DNA of 64,000 nt from JACQZU01 sp041908165 (GCA_041908165.1 JAYRFV010000070.1:1-64000); one strand, 5' to 3'; positions 33,698-41,844 are shown, numbered from the stretch's first letter. Made by a program: numbers and translations. Notes: generated by a model from the letters alone, not told the origin.

Positions 33698-34159
33698 CTA
33701 CTTCTTCAGGATCGTCAGGCTCTTGAGGGTGCCGGTGCCTTCGCTCTCGGAGCGCAGGTCGGGGGTGCGGGCGATGACCAGGTGCACCCAGCGGCGTTCC
33801 CGCGGGGTCAGCGACTTGAACGTGTGGCGACCCAGCTCCCGGGCCCGGGAGGCGGCGAAGTCGGCCATCGAGGTGATCTCGCGCATCCGGAACAGCCGCT
33901 GGCCGTGGACGTCCAGGTAGACCAGCCGGGCGTCCTCGCGTTCGCCCTGGGCCTCGTGCAGCAGGAACTGCAGGGCGTCCAGCGCGGCCCCGCGGCCCTC
34001 CGCGAACAGCGCGGCGTCCGGCCCCTCCACCACCATGCGGTTGGGGAAGAGTTCGGCGTCGCCCGAGTCCTGGTAGCGGGCGCCGACCTTCAGGCCGAGG
34101 GCCTGGGTCCAGCGCTCCACCAGGCCCGGAAGCTCCTCAAGCTGGGTGCGCCTGCGCAT
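33698..34159 (-). CDS. jag: Jag/KhpB-like RNA-binding protein
   Basis: A 153-residue protein of the Jag (SpoIIIJ-associated) family. It contains a KH-like core and a C-terminal R3H domain (about 90-153) with AASRARELGRHTFKSLTPRER and WVHLVIA. The usual R3H R-x-x-x-H pairing is visible in RARELGRH. It is in the classic position between yidC and mnmE (16 nt after yidC, 4 nt before mnmE). The N-terminal Jag_N domain of Gram-positive homologues is absent. It probably binds RNA and links to membrane insertion. Confidence 0.87.
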   Translation of the reverse strand: MRRRTQLEELPGLVERWTQALGLKVGARYQDSGDAELFPNRMVVEGPDAALFAEGRGAALDALQFLLHEAQGEREDARLVYLDVHGQRLFRMREITSMADFAASRARELGRHTFKSLTPRERRWVHLVIARTPDLRSESEGTGTLKSLTILKK

Positions 34160-34175
34160 CGCCGCCTCCTCGGAT

Positions 34176-35780
34176 CTACAACTGTACCGGCTGCGGCGTG
34201 TAGGTGCGCTTCACCCACCAGGTCTGCAGCAGGCCCACCAGGTTGAACACCAGGTAGTACAGGTTCAGGCCGGCGGGGAAGGTCCAGAACATGAAGGTCA
34301 TCATGGCCGGCATCAGGTACATCATCATCTTCCGCTGGGTCGGGTCGCCCATCGCGGGGGTGGCGATCTGCTGGACCAGCATCGAGATGCCCAGCAGGAC
34401 CGGCAGCACGTAGAAGTGGTCGTAGGTGGACAGGTCGGTGATCCAGAAGATCCAGGGGGCGTGACGTAAATCATAGACAGCGTTCAACATGGACCAAAGG
34501 GCGAAAAAGATCGGCAGCTGCAGGAGCATCGGCAGGCAGCCGCCGAGGGGGTTGTGGCCGTTCTTCTTGTAGAAGGCCATCAGCTCCTTCTGCATCTCGG
34601 CCTTCTTGGTCATGTCGTTGCCGAACTTCTCGTACTTCGCCTGCAGCGCCTTCTGGTGCGGTTCCAGGTCCTTGGCGCGCAGGGCCTGGATCGTGGTCTT
34701 GGTGTTGAAGGGCCAGAGCGCGAGGCGGATCAGCAGGGTGAACAGAATGATCGCCCAGCCCCAGTTCGGGAACACCGCATGGATCGCCTTGAGGAACATG
34801 AACAGGCCCTTGGCCACGTAGCCGAAGAACCCCCAGTCCAGGACCTCGGCGAAGGCGGGGGCGAAGGCCTTGAGCGAGCCTTCCTCCTTGGGGCCAAGGT
34901 AGAGCCGGGCCCGGGCCTGGCCCTGCACGGGCGCGGCGGTGTAGCCCCAGTCGCCGAGCTGGACCGGCTGGGCCACCTCCCAGAGGGCCGCGAAGTAGTG
35001 GGTCTGCTGGGCCTTGGACTTCGGGTCGAGGCCGGCATCGAGGCCCATCCGGGTGGAAGGGGCCGGCAGGGACTTGCGCTTGGCGCCGAAGAAGCTGAAG
35101 AAGGGGTCCTTGAGCACCTCGGTCCAGGTCACGGCCTCGGTGCGCTTCTCCTGGAGGGAAAGGACCCGGCCCAGGCCGGCGACGGGATCCAGCTCCACGG
35201 TCTTGCCCGACGCATCCTGGACCTTGCGCGCCTCGCCGACCCGGCGGATGAGACCCAGGCTCCCGCCCTGCGGGCTTTCGAGCTGCACCTCGAGGATGTG
35301 CCCACGATCCGGGATCCGGTAGGTCAGCTGGTCGCCGCGGCCATTGCCGAACCGCAGCACCGCGGTGGCCTGCCCGTCGTGGCTCTCGCGCTCCTGGCGG
35401 AAGGTGTCGAAGCGGGGGCCGGCGAAGCCGCCGATTCCGGGGAAGGCGTCACGGCCCTCCGCCACGTTCAGCTCAGGGAAGAAGCGGGTGTCGTCCGGCA
35501 GCCACACGGCCTGGACGATGGCGCCGTCCGAGGGGCGCACGGTCAGCCGGAGCTTGGCCAGGCTGACGACCTCGAGGGCCTCGGTGCCCTGGACCGCGGC
35601 TGCAGGGGCAGGGGCCGCCGCCGGCGTCGGCGCGGGCGCCTGCGGTGCGGGCATCGCGGGCGCCTGCGGCGCCGGGGCCCCCTGGGGCTTGGGCGGCGAC
35701 AGGCGGGTGGTCAGCCAGGCCTGGCCCAGCAGGAGCACCATGCTCGCGGCCGCGAAGATGATCAGGTTGCGGTTCTTCAT
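34176..35780 (-). CDS. yidC: Membrane protein insertase YidC
   Basis: YidC (534 residues) inserts membrane proteins, with or without SecYEG. It has an N-terminal anchor (LIIFAAASMVLLLGQAWL), a Pro/Ala-rich linker, a large periplasmic beta domain (about 60-320) as in Gram-negative YidC, then five helices of the 60KD_IMP domain, including WGWAIILFTLLIRLALWPF and GCLPMLLQLPIFFALWSML. The Arg in LLIRLALWPF (near residue 350) is the conserved groove residue. The C-terminal tail is short (VKRTYTPQPVQL). Its ATG overlaps rnpA by 4 nt. Confidence 0.96.
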   Translation of the reverse strand: MKNRNLIIFAAASMVLLLGQAWLTTRLSPPKPQGAPAPQAPAMPAPQAPAPTPAAAPAPAAAVQGTEALEVVSLAKLRLTVRPSDGAIVQAVWLPDDTRFFPELNVAEGRDAFPGIGGFAGPRFDTFRQERESHDGQATAVLRFGNGRGDQLTYRIPDRGHILEVQLESPQGGSLGLIRRVGEARKVQDASGKTVELDPVAGLGRVLSLQEKRTEAVTWTEVLKDPFFSFFGAKRKSLPAPSTRMGLDAGLDPKSKAQQTHYFAALWEVAQPVQLGDWGYTAAPVQGQARARLYLGPKEEGSLKAFAPAFAEVLDWGFFGYVAKGLFMFLKAIHAVFPNWGWAIILFTLLIRLALWPFNTKTTIQALRAKDLEPHQKALQAKYEKFGNDMTKKAEMQKELMAFYKKNGHNPLGGCLPMLLQLPIFFALWSMLNAVYDLRHAPWIFWITDLSTYDHFYVLPVLLGISMLVQQIATPAMGDPTQRKMMMYLMPAMMTFMFWTFPAGLNLYYLVFNLVGLLQTWWVKRTYTPQPVQL

Positions 35781-36139
35781 GATCCACCGGGGGTCTTCAG
35801 GGCGAGCCGCAGCTGCTCGAGGATGACAGAGAAGGGGATGCGCCCGAGGCCGCGCGTGTCCCGGGCCGGGCGGATCCAGACGACGGCGGGCGCGGCCGGC
35901 CCCGCCCCTTCGGCCAGCAGCCGGAGGAACGCGTGGCGGACGCGCCGGCGGAACCGGTTGCGGGAGGCCGCGGGACCCTGCTTCCGGCTGGCGGTGGCGA
36001 GCAGGAGCAACTCCCCGCCCGCGGCCCTGCGCCAGACCCGGACCTCAAGGGCGCCCGGCACGGCCAGGGGCCTTGGAATCCTGGCGGGAACCGCGTGATC
36101 AGCGCGGCGAACCGCGCGGAAGGCCCCCTTGAAACGCAC
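35777..36139 (-). CDS. rnpA: Ribonuclease P protein component
   Basis: RnpA (120 residues) is the protein subunit of RNase P, which trims tRNA 5' ends with the rnpB RNA. The signature appears as AASRNRFRRRVRHAFLR (family RNRxKR...RExFR) and a basic N-terminus. The GTG at 36139 gives the expected length. It sits six nt after the rpmH stop and overlaps yidC, the standard rpmH-rnpA-yidC order. Sequence outside the RNR motif is divergent and rich in Ala, Arg and Pro. Confidence 0.9.
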   Translation of the reverse strand: MRFKGAFRAVRRADHAVPARIPRPLAVPGALEVRVWRRAAGGELLLLATASRKQGPAASRNRFRRRVRHAFLRLLAEGAGPAAPAVVWIRPARDTRGLGRIPFSVILEQLRLALKTPGGS

Positions 36140-36145
36140 GGAAGG

Positions 36146-36280
36146 CTACAGGGCCAGGACGTGGCGGCCCTTGTCGCGGCGGCGCTTGAGCACCAGGCGG
36201 CCGTTCTTGGTCTTCATGCGGGTCAGGAAGCCGTGCGTCTTGGCGCGGCGGCGCTTGTTGGGCTGGAAGGTGCGCTTCAT
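36146..36280 (-). CDS. rpmH: 50S ribosomal protein L34
   Basis: L34 (44 residues) begins MKRTFQPNKRRRAKTHGF, with FLTRMKTKNGRLVLKRRR in the middle, and ends RHVLAL with a TAG at 36146. It is small, very basic and matches the family over its full length. It is the first gene of the minus-strand rpmH-rnpA-yidC-jag-mnmE run. Its promoter must lie in the 183 bp gap before dnaA, which is divergent. Confidence 0.97.
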   Translation of the reverse strand: MKRTFQPNKRRRAKTHGFLTRMKTKNGRLVLKRRRDKGRHVLAL

Positions 36281-36463
36281 CGATCCACCTCGGACGCCTC
36301 CTCCGGGGGGGGCGAACCTTCGAGGCTACCAGCGGGGGCGCAAATTCTCAAGCGGGAAGGGCTTGTCCCGGCCGCCGCGGCGGGTGCTAGAGTGGTCCTC
36401 CCCTGCCGGACGCGGCCCAGCCCCGGCACGGCGGCCGTACCGCGTTCGTCCTCCGGGTGCCCG
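36281..36463. other. Divergent rpmH-dnaA intergenic region
   Basis: These 183 bases separate the divergent rpmH and dnaA starts and should hold both promoters. I see no TTATCCACA-type DnaA box and no AT-rich unwinding stretch. A TAGAGT box at 36388 points toward dnaA, and a Cys-coding-like GC-rich tract follows it. Confidence 0.55.
36388..36393 (+). promoter_or_regulatory. Possible dnaA -10 box TAGAGT
   Basis: TAGAGT followed by GG lies about 70 nt before the dnaA ATG. The leader would be longer than for most genes in the window. Confidence 0.35.
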
Positions 36464-37840
36464 ATGCCGACCCAAGACCCCCAACAACTCTGGGACACCC
36501 TGCGCGGAGGTCTGGCCGAGCGCCTGTCGGAGAGCAGCTTCCGCGACTGGATCGAGCCTTGCCGGCCGCTCAGCTTCGACGGCGCCACCCTGTGGATCCA
36601 GGTGCCGAGCGCCTCCGCGCGGATCTGGATCGAGCAGCAGCTGGCCGAGGAGTTCAACGACGCCCTGGTGCAGGCCGACCTCTCCCAGCTGCGGCTGAGC
36701 TTCTCGGTGGCCGAGGACGAACCCCGGGCGCGGCCGGCGCGCAAGGTCTCGAGCCCGCGCAGCGCCCCTCCTGCCGAGACCCAGGACCAGTTCCCCCAGC
36801 TCTTCCACCGCTACACGCTGGACCGCTTCGTGGTCGGCCCCGGCAGCCAGCTGGCCTTCGCCGCCGCCAAGGCGGTGGTGGACAACCACGGCAAGGCCAA
36901 TGCGGGGTTCAACATGAACCCGCTGTTCATCTACGGCGGCGCCGGCCTGGGCAAGACCCACCTGATGATCGCCATCGGCAAGTCGCTGAAGGCCCGGCAC
37001 CCCGGCCTGGCCGTCTGCTACCTCAAGGTGGACAGCTTCTTCCACGAGCTCACCGGCGCCATCAAGAACCGCAACACCGAGCCGCTCCGCCGCAAGTACC
37101 AGCAGAACGACGTGCTGCTCCTCGACGACGTGCAGACCCTGCGCAGCATGGAGCGCACCCAGGAGGAGATCTTCTACATCCTCGAGTACCTGCTGCAGAA
37201 CGGCCGGCAGATCGTGATCACCTCGGACAACCCTCCGCAGAAGCTGGAGGGACTGCACGAGCGCCTGATCACCCGCTGCAAGTGGGGCCTGACCGCGGAC
37301 ATCCAGCCACCCGACTTCGAGACCCGCATCGCCATCCTCAAGAAGAAGCTGGAGGACGACGTCTTCAAGGGCCTGCCGGCGGTGCCCGAGGAGGTGATCA
37401 CCTTCATCTCCCACAAGGCCAAGGGCAGCGTCCGCGACCTGGAGGGCCTGCTCAACCGGGTGGTGTTCCAGGCCGGCTTCCTCGGGGTGCCGGTGAGCCT
37501 GGAGGTGGCCCAGTCGGCCTTCCAGGGCACCAGCGGCCAGGAGGCCTCGGCGCCGGTGTCCATGGAGCGCGTGCTGCGGGCCACCGCCGAGACCTACGGC
37601 CTCTCCCTCCCGGAGCTGACCAAGAAGAAGGGCCGCCAGGCCTCCATCCTGGTCCCGCGGCAGGTCGCCATGTACCTGGTCCGCGAACTCACCGCCGCCT
37701 CCTTCACCGAGATCGGGCGGGCCTTCAACAACATGCACCACAGCACCGTGATGAACGCCATCGACTCGGTGCAGGTGCGGATGCGGCGGGACCCCGATTT
37801 CCACAAGACGGTGCACGCCCTGCTGAACAGCATCAATTGA
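36464..37840 (+). CDS. dnaA: Chromosomal replication initiator protein DnaA
   Basis: DnaA (458 residues) opens the origin. Domain I (about 1-85) is present; linker II is short. The AAA+ domain has YGGAGLGKTHLM (Walker A near 156), VLLLDDVQTLRSM (Walker B) and the arginine-rich ERLITRCKWGL (box VII region). Domain IV (from about 375) has the helix-turn-helix region FTEIGRAFNNMHHSTVMNAI. The last motif normally has GGRDHTTV or GGKDHSTV, so N-N-M replaces the usual Gly-Gly-Lys/Arg before H-H-S-T-V. The start ATG 36464 gives a normal length. Confidence 0.97.
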   Translation: MPTQDPQQLWDTLRGGLAERLSESSFRDWIEPCRPLSFDGATLWIQVPSASARIWIEQQLAEEFNDALVQADLSQLRLSFSVAEDEPRARPARKVSSPRSAPPAETQDQFPQLFHRYTLDRFVVGPGSQLAFAAAKAVVDNHGKANAGFNMNPLFIYGGAGLGKTHLMIAIGKSLKARHPGLAVCYLKVDSFFHELTGAIKNRNTEPLRRKYQQNDVLLLDDVQTLRSMERTQEEIFYILEYLLQNGRQIVITSDNPPQKLEGLHERLITRCKWGLTADIQPPDFETRIAILKKKLEDDVFKGLPAVPEEVITFISHKAKGSVRDLEGLLNRVVFQAGFLGVPVSLEVAQSAFQGTSGQEASAPVSMERVLRATAETYGLSLPELTKKKGRQASILVPRQVAMYLVRELTAASFTEIGRAFNNMHHSTVMNAIDSVQVRMRRDPDFHKTVHALLNSIN

Positions 37841-38053
37841 CCCCGCTGGACCTCCTTGCGATTTCCGCGAACCGGCGGAAATCCGTTCCCGAAACCTGCG
37901 GAAGCCCCCTTCCGGCGCTCGCGGGACCCGCCGGAAAACCCGCATCCGCGGCGGTTTCCGCAGGGTTCCTGCGCCGTCCTTTCAAGGTATACTAACGCTT
38001 TGTCGCCCCAATCCTCAGCGCCCCCGGTCCATCAGCATCATCAAGGGTGAGCC
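37841..38053. other. Candidate oriC region (dnaA-dnaN gap)
   Basis: This 213 bp gap is the most repetitive non-coding stretch near dnaA. It contains a perfect 9 bp inverted repeat (37860-37868 and 37875-37883, GATTTCCGC / GCGGAAATC), a distant inverted pair (CCTGCGGAA at 37895, TTCCGCAGG at 37956) and further copies of TTTCCGC-like motifs on both strands, six in all. No TTATCCACA box is present. A TATACT promoter box is near its right end. Assigning oriC is an inference from position and repeats; a role in dnaN regulation is the alternative. Confidence 0.45.
37988..37993 (+). promoter_or_regulatory. -10 box TATACT before dnaN
   Basis: TATACT, one mismatch from the sigma-70 consensus TATAAT, lies 60 nt before the dnaN ATG. 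No good -35 is seen 17 bp upstream. It probably drives dnaN and perhaps the coupled gyrB. Confidence 0.55.
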
Positions 38054-39187
38054 ATGAACTTCAATATCCAGGTATCCAAGGAGAGGCTCGATCGCAGCCT
38101 TGGCATCCTGAAACACGCCCTCGACAAGCGGGTCACCCTGCCGATCCTGCAGCACATCCTGATGGACGTGGACGGCAGCGGGCTCACCTTGAAGGCCACG
38201 GACATGGAGCTGGGCTTCGAGGCCACCGTCCCGGTCGAAGGCAAGGGGCAGAAGACCGTGGTCGTGCCCGGCAAGAAGTTCGTCGAGACCGTGCGCGTGT
38301 ACCCCGAGGGCATCCTGACCCTGGAGTGGCCCGACAACACCAACCGCATGTGGCTCCGCACCAAGGGCTTCAACACCGAGCACAACATCCAGCCGGGGGA
38401 CGGCTTCCCCGAGCTTCCCAAGCCATCTCCGAACCTCCCGAGCGTCCGCCTGCCCATTTCCGCACTGCGCAAGGCCATCCACCTCGGCACCCTCGCGGTG
38501 AGCCGCGACGCCACCAAGCCCACGCTGTCGGCGGTGCTGCTCCACCTTTCCAGCACCTTCATGCGCCTGGTGTCGACCGACGGGTTCCGGCTGGCGGTGG
38601 TGGAAGTGCCCTGCTCCAACGACCTGGCGGAGGATGTCCGCCTGATCGTTCCGAAGCGCGCCCTGGACCTGCTGCCGGCCGCGCTCCACGAGGAGGGCGA
38701 GGTCACCCTGCGCTGGGACGCCACGACCCTGTTCGTGGACCAGCCCGGCCTCAAGATCTCCACCCGCCTGGTCACCGGCAACTACCCCGCCTACGAGAAG
38801 GTGCTGCCCGCCGACCTGCCGAAGAAGGTGGTGGTCGACCGCGAGGACTTCCTCAAGACCCTGCGCATCGTCGGCCTGAAGAAGGACGACTACAACAAGA
38901 ACGTGCGCCTGTTCTTCGAGTTCCCGAACCTGAAGGTGGTGTTCCAGCATCCCGACGAGGGCGTGAACCAGGGCACCCTCAGCTTCTCCGGCGAGGAGTC
39001 GCCCTTCGAGCTGGCCTTCAACATCGACTACCTCACCGAGCTGCTCGAGCGGCTGCCCGGCGAGGAGGTGCTCTACCAGTTCAAGGACGAGGTGGGCCAG
39101 GGGATCTTCCTGTCGCCCAGCCTCGAGGGCCTGAACTTCCGCTACGTGCTCATGCCGGTGCGCTTCGCAAGCCCCGCGGCCGTTTGA
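38054..39187 (+). CDS. dnaN: DNA polymerase III sliding clamp
   Basis: The beta clamp (377 residues) encircles DNA and tethers the polymerase. It has the expected three repeats: MNFNIQVSKERLDRSLGIL at the N-terminus, a second domain from about 125 (LPISALRKAIHLGTLAVSRD) and a third from about 255 ending in LEGLNFRYVLMPVR, which contains the conserved YVLMPVR motif of the partner-binding pocket. The ATG follows AAGGGTGAGCC. The stop overlaps the first base of a hairpin that hides the SD region before gyrB. Confidence 0.96.
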   Translation: MNFNIQVSKERLDRSLGILKHALDKRVTLPILQHILMDVDGSGLTLKATDMELGFEATVPVEGKGQKTVVVPGKKFVETVRVYPEGILTLEWPDNTNRMWLRTKGFNTEHNIQPGDGFPELPKPSPNLPSVRLPISALRKAIHLGTLAVSRDATKPTLSAVLLHLSSTFMRLVSTDGFRLAVVEVPCSNDLAEDVRLIVPKRALDLLPAALHEEGEVTLRWDATTLFVDQPGLKISTRLVTGNYPAYEKVLPADLPKKVVVDREDFLKTLRIVGLKKDDYNKNVRLFFEFPNLKVVFQHPDEGVNQGTLSFSGEESPFELAFNIDYLTELLERLPGEEVLYQFKDEVGQGIFLSPSLEGLNFRYVLMPVRFASPAAV

Positions 39188-39223
39188 CCTCCGCCCGGGA
39201 CCCGCTCCCGGACCGGAGGTGAT
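39187..39223 (+). promoter_or_regulatory. Hairpin masking the Shine-Dalgarno ahead of gyrB
   Basis: From the last base of the dnaN stop, an inverted repeat forms: outer 7 bp (39187-39193 with 39214-39220), a small internal bulge, inner 6 bp (39195-39200 with 39206-39211) and a 5 nt loop. The right arm contains GGAGGT, part of the perfect SD GGAGGTGAT (39215-39223). The ribosome finishing dnaN could open this stem, coupling gyrB to dnaN translation. Seen in sequence; the function is inferred. Confidence 0.5.
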
Positions 39224-39251
39224 TGTTGACGAATTGACAAAGCGAGACTGG

Positions 39252-41786
39252 ATGTCAGACGAAGTGCTCAGCGTTCCCAGGCAGGAAACCGACACCACCT
39301 ACACCGCCGAAAACATCACCGTGCTGAAGGATCTCGAGGCCGTGCGCAAGCGGCCCGGGATGTACATCGGCGACACCGACGACGGCAGCGGCCTCCACCA
39401 CATGGTCTACGAGGTGGTGGACAACGCCATCGACGAGGCGCTGGCGGGCTACTGCACCCGGGTGGAGGTCACCCTGCACGGCGACGGCTCCTGCTCGGTG
39501 GAGGACAACGGCCGCGGCATCCCGGTGGACATCCACAAGGAGGAGAAGCGCTCCGCGGCGGAAGTGATCATGACGGTGCTCCATGCCGGCGGGAAGTTCG
39601 ACAACACCGCCACCGACGGCAAGAACGCCTACAAGGTCTCCGGCGGCCTCCACGGCGTCGGCGTCTCCTGCGTCAACGCCCTGTCCGAGAAGCTCTGGCT
39701 CACCATCTGGAAGGACGGCCAGGAGCACGCGATGACCTTCACCCGCGGCAAGGCCGATCGGCCGCTGGCGGTGAAGGGGCCGGCCACCAAGCGCGGCACC
39801 CGCGTGCGCTTCAAGCCCGACACCGAGGTGTTCAACAACGTCCTCGACTTCTCCTTCGAGACCCTCAGCCAGCGCCTTCGCGAGCTGAGCTACCTCAACA
39901 AGGGCGTGCACATCCGGGTCACCGACGAGCGCACCGGGGAGCACCACGACTTCCTGAACGCCGGCGGCATCGGCGCCTTCGTCGAGCACCTGAACCGCAA
40001 CAAGACCGTGCTGCACAAGCCGCCGATCCACATCGACGACACCCGCGAGGATGGCCCCACCCGGCAGCTGATCGAGGTCGAGCTGGCGCTGCAGTGGAAC
40101 GACTCCTACCAGGAGACCCTGTTCTGCTTCACCAACAACATCCGCAACCGCGACGGCGGCTCCCACCTGGAGGGCTTCCGTGCCGGCATGACCCGTGTTA
40201 TCAATAGTTACGCGGACAAGAACAACCTGCTCAAGTCCGCCAAGGTCACGCTGTCCGGCGAGGACGTGCGCGAGGGCCTGACCGCGGTCATCAGCGTCAA
40301 GGTGCCCGACCCCAAGTTCAGCAGCCAGACCAAGGACAAGCTGGTCTCCTCGGAGGTCAAGGGCATCGTCCAGGCCATCGTCTACGAGCGCCTGAACACC
40401 TTCTTCGAGGAGAACCCGCGCGAGGCCAAGGCGATCCTGGAGAAGGCCATCGAGGCGGCCCGCGCCCGCGAGGCGGCCCGTCGCGCGCGGGAGCTGACCC
40501 GCCGCAAGGGCGCCCTGGACGGCGGCGGCCTGCCCGGCAAGCTGGCCGACTGCCAGGAGAAGGACCCGGCCCTCAGCGAGATCTTCCTGGTGGAGGGCGA
40601 TTCCGCCGGCGGCTCCGCCAAGCAGGGCCGGGAGCGCAAGACCCAGGCGATCCTGCCGCTCAAGGGCAAGGTCCTCAACGTCGAGAAGGCCAGGTTCGAC
40701 AAGATCCTCGGCCACAACGAGCTGCGCGTCCTGATCCAGGCCCTCGGCACCGGCATCGGCGCCGAGGAGTTCAAGATCGAGAACCTGCGCTACCACAAGG
40801 TCGTGCTGATGACCGACGCCGATGTGGACGGCTCGCACATCCGCACCCTGCTGCTCACCTTCTTCTACCGGCAGATGCCGGAGATCGTCGCCCGCGGGCA
40901 CCTGTACATCGCCCAGCCGCCCCTGTTCAAGGTCAAGAAGGGGAAGACGGAGAAGTACCTCAAGGACGAGCGCGCCCTCGAGGAGTTCCTGTTCCAGAAG
41001 GCCCTGGACGGCTGGAGCCTGACCCTCCCGGACGGCGAGGAGCACAAGGGCGCCCAGCTGGTGCGGGAGCTGAAGAAGTGGGGCGAGGTGCAGCACCTCT
41101 ACCAGAAGCTGGAGCGGCGCTCCTACGCCCGGCCCCTGGTGGACGCCCTGCTTGCCGCCGGCCTGCTGGACCCCGAGCGCTTCGACGGCGCCGAGCCGGT
41201 GGCCGAGCTGGGCCGGGCCGTCGAGGCGGCCGGGCTGGGCAAGGCCGAGGTCGACAGCGCGGAGGCGGTGGAGACCGAGGAGGCCAGCACCCCGGCGGTG
41301 CACCGCCTGAAGCTGGTGCGCATGCACCTGAGCCGGCCGATCACCCTCTGGATCGACACCCATGTGGCCAGCTGGGGCGAGTTCCGCAGGCTGTCGGCCC
41401 TCCGCGAGGAGCTGGTGGCCTTCACCGGCGGCACCCTTCGGCTGCGTCGGCTCAAGGACGTCAAGGAGTCGAAGGCCGAAGACGAAGAGGCCCCCACCCT
41501 CGGCCGCGAGATGAGCTTCGACACGCCGGAGGCCCTGCTGGCGGCGGTGCTCGAGGAAGGCAAGCGCGGCCTCGGCATCCAGCGCTACAAGGGCCTCGGC
41601 GAGATGAACCCCGAGCAGCTCTGGGAGACCACCATGGATCCCGACCGCCGGACCCTGCTGCGGGTCCGGGTGGACGACGCGGTGGAGGCCGACGAGATCT
41701 TCACGATCCTGATGGGGGACGCGGTCGAGCCGCGGCGGAACTTCATCGAATCCAATGCTTTGCTTGCTGAAAACATCGACGTTTAG
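39252..41786 (+). CDS. gyrB: DNA gyrase subunit B
   Basis: GyrB (844 residues from ATG 39252) provides ATPase and TOPRIM functions of gyrase. The ATPase region has RKRPGMYIGDTDDG, VVDNAIDEALAGYC and VSGGLHGVGVSCVNAL. TOPRIM shows EIFLVEGDSAGGSAKQGR and MTDADVDGSHIRTLLLTF. A 160-170 residue insertion follows (about 610-770), as in Gram-negative gyrases. The C-terminal GLGIQRYKGLGEMNPEQLWETTMDP is intact. Start is unsettled: GTG 39219 and TTG 39234 are in frame too, but the family N-terminus fits ATG 39252. A perfect SD lies 28 nt before it, too far for that codon. Confidence 0.95.
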   Translation: MSDEVLSVPRQETDTTYTAENITVLKDLEAVRKRPGMYIGDTDDGSGLHHMVYEVVDNAIDEALAGYCTRVEVTLHGDGSCSVEDNGRGIPVDIHKEEKRSAAEVIMTVLHAGGKFDNTATDGKNAYKVSGGLHGVGVSCVNALSEKLWLTIWKDGQEHAMTFTRGKADRPLAVKGPATKRGTRVRFKPDTEVFNNVLDFSFETLSQRLRELSYLNKGVHIRVTDERTGEHHDFLNAGGIGAFVEHLNRNKTVLHKPPIHIDDTREDGPTRQLIEVELALQWNDSYQETLFCFTNNIRNRDGGSHLEGFRAGMTRVINSYADKNNLLKSAKVTLSGEDVREGLTAVISVKVPDPKFSSQTKDKLVSSEVKGIVQAIVYERLNTFFEENPREAKAILEKAIEAARAREAARRARELTRRKGALDGGGLPGKLADCQEKDPALSEIFLVEGDSAGGSAKQGRERKTQAILPLKGKVLNVEKARFDKILGHNELRVLIQALGTGIGAEEFKIENLRYHKVVLMTDADVDGSHIRTLLLTFFYRQMPEIVARGHLYIAQPPLFKVKKGKTEKYLKDERALEEFLFQKALDGWSLTLPDGEEHKGAQLVRELKKWGEVQHLYQKLERRSYARPLVDALLAAGLLDPERFDGAEPVAELGRAVEAAGLGKAEVDSAEAVETEEASTPAVHRLKLVRMHLSRPITLWIDTHVASWGEFRRLSALREELVAFTGGTLRLRRLKDVKESKAEDEEAPTLGREMSFDTPEALLAAVLEEGKRGLGIQRYKGLGEMNPEQLWETTMDPDRRTLLRVRVDDAVEADEIFTILMGDAVEPRRNFIESNALLAENIDV

Positions 41787-41803
41787 TTGTTTCAGGATTT
41801 AAA

Positions 41804-41824
41804 CCCCCGCCCCCGAGGCGGGGG
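41804..41824 (+). terminator. Hairpin between gyrB and gyrA
   Basis: A perfect 8 bp stem (CCCCCGCC / GGCGGGGG) with a 5 nt loop, preceded by AAA and followed by TGAATGTT. It resembles an intrinsic terminator but has few T residues, so it may be an attenuator before gyrA. Confidence 0.55.
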
Positions 41825-41828
41825 TGAA

Positions 41829-41844
41829 TGTTCCACGTAGAACA
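41829..41844. promoter_or_regulatory. Candidate parS site 3 between gyrB and gyrA
   Basis: TGTTCCACGTAGAACA matches the parS palindrome except one base in the right arm (A for G). It lies 11 nt before the gyrA ATG. Confidence 0.6.

Noticed and set aside
36281..36463. oriC in the rpmH-dnaA gap
   Set aside because: No repeats or AT-rich segment were seen here, in contrast to the dnaA-dnaN gap.
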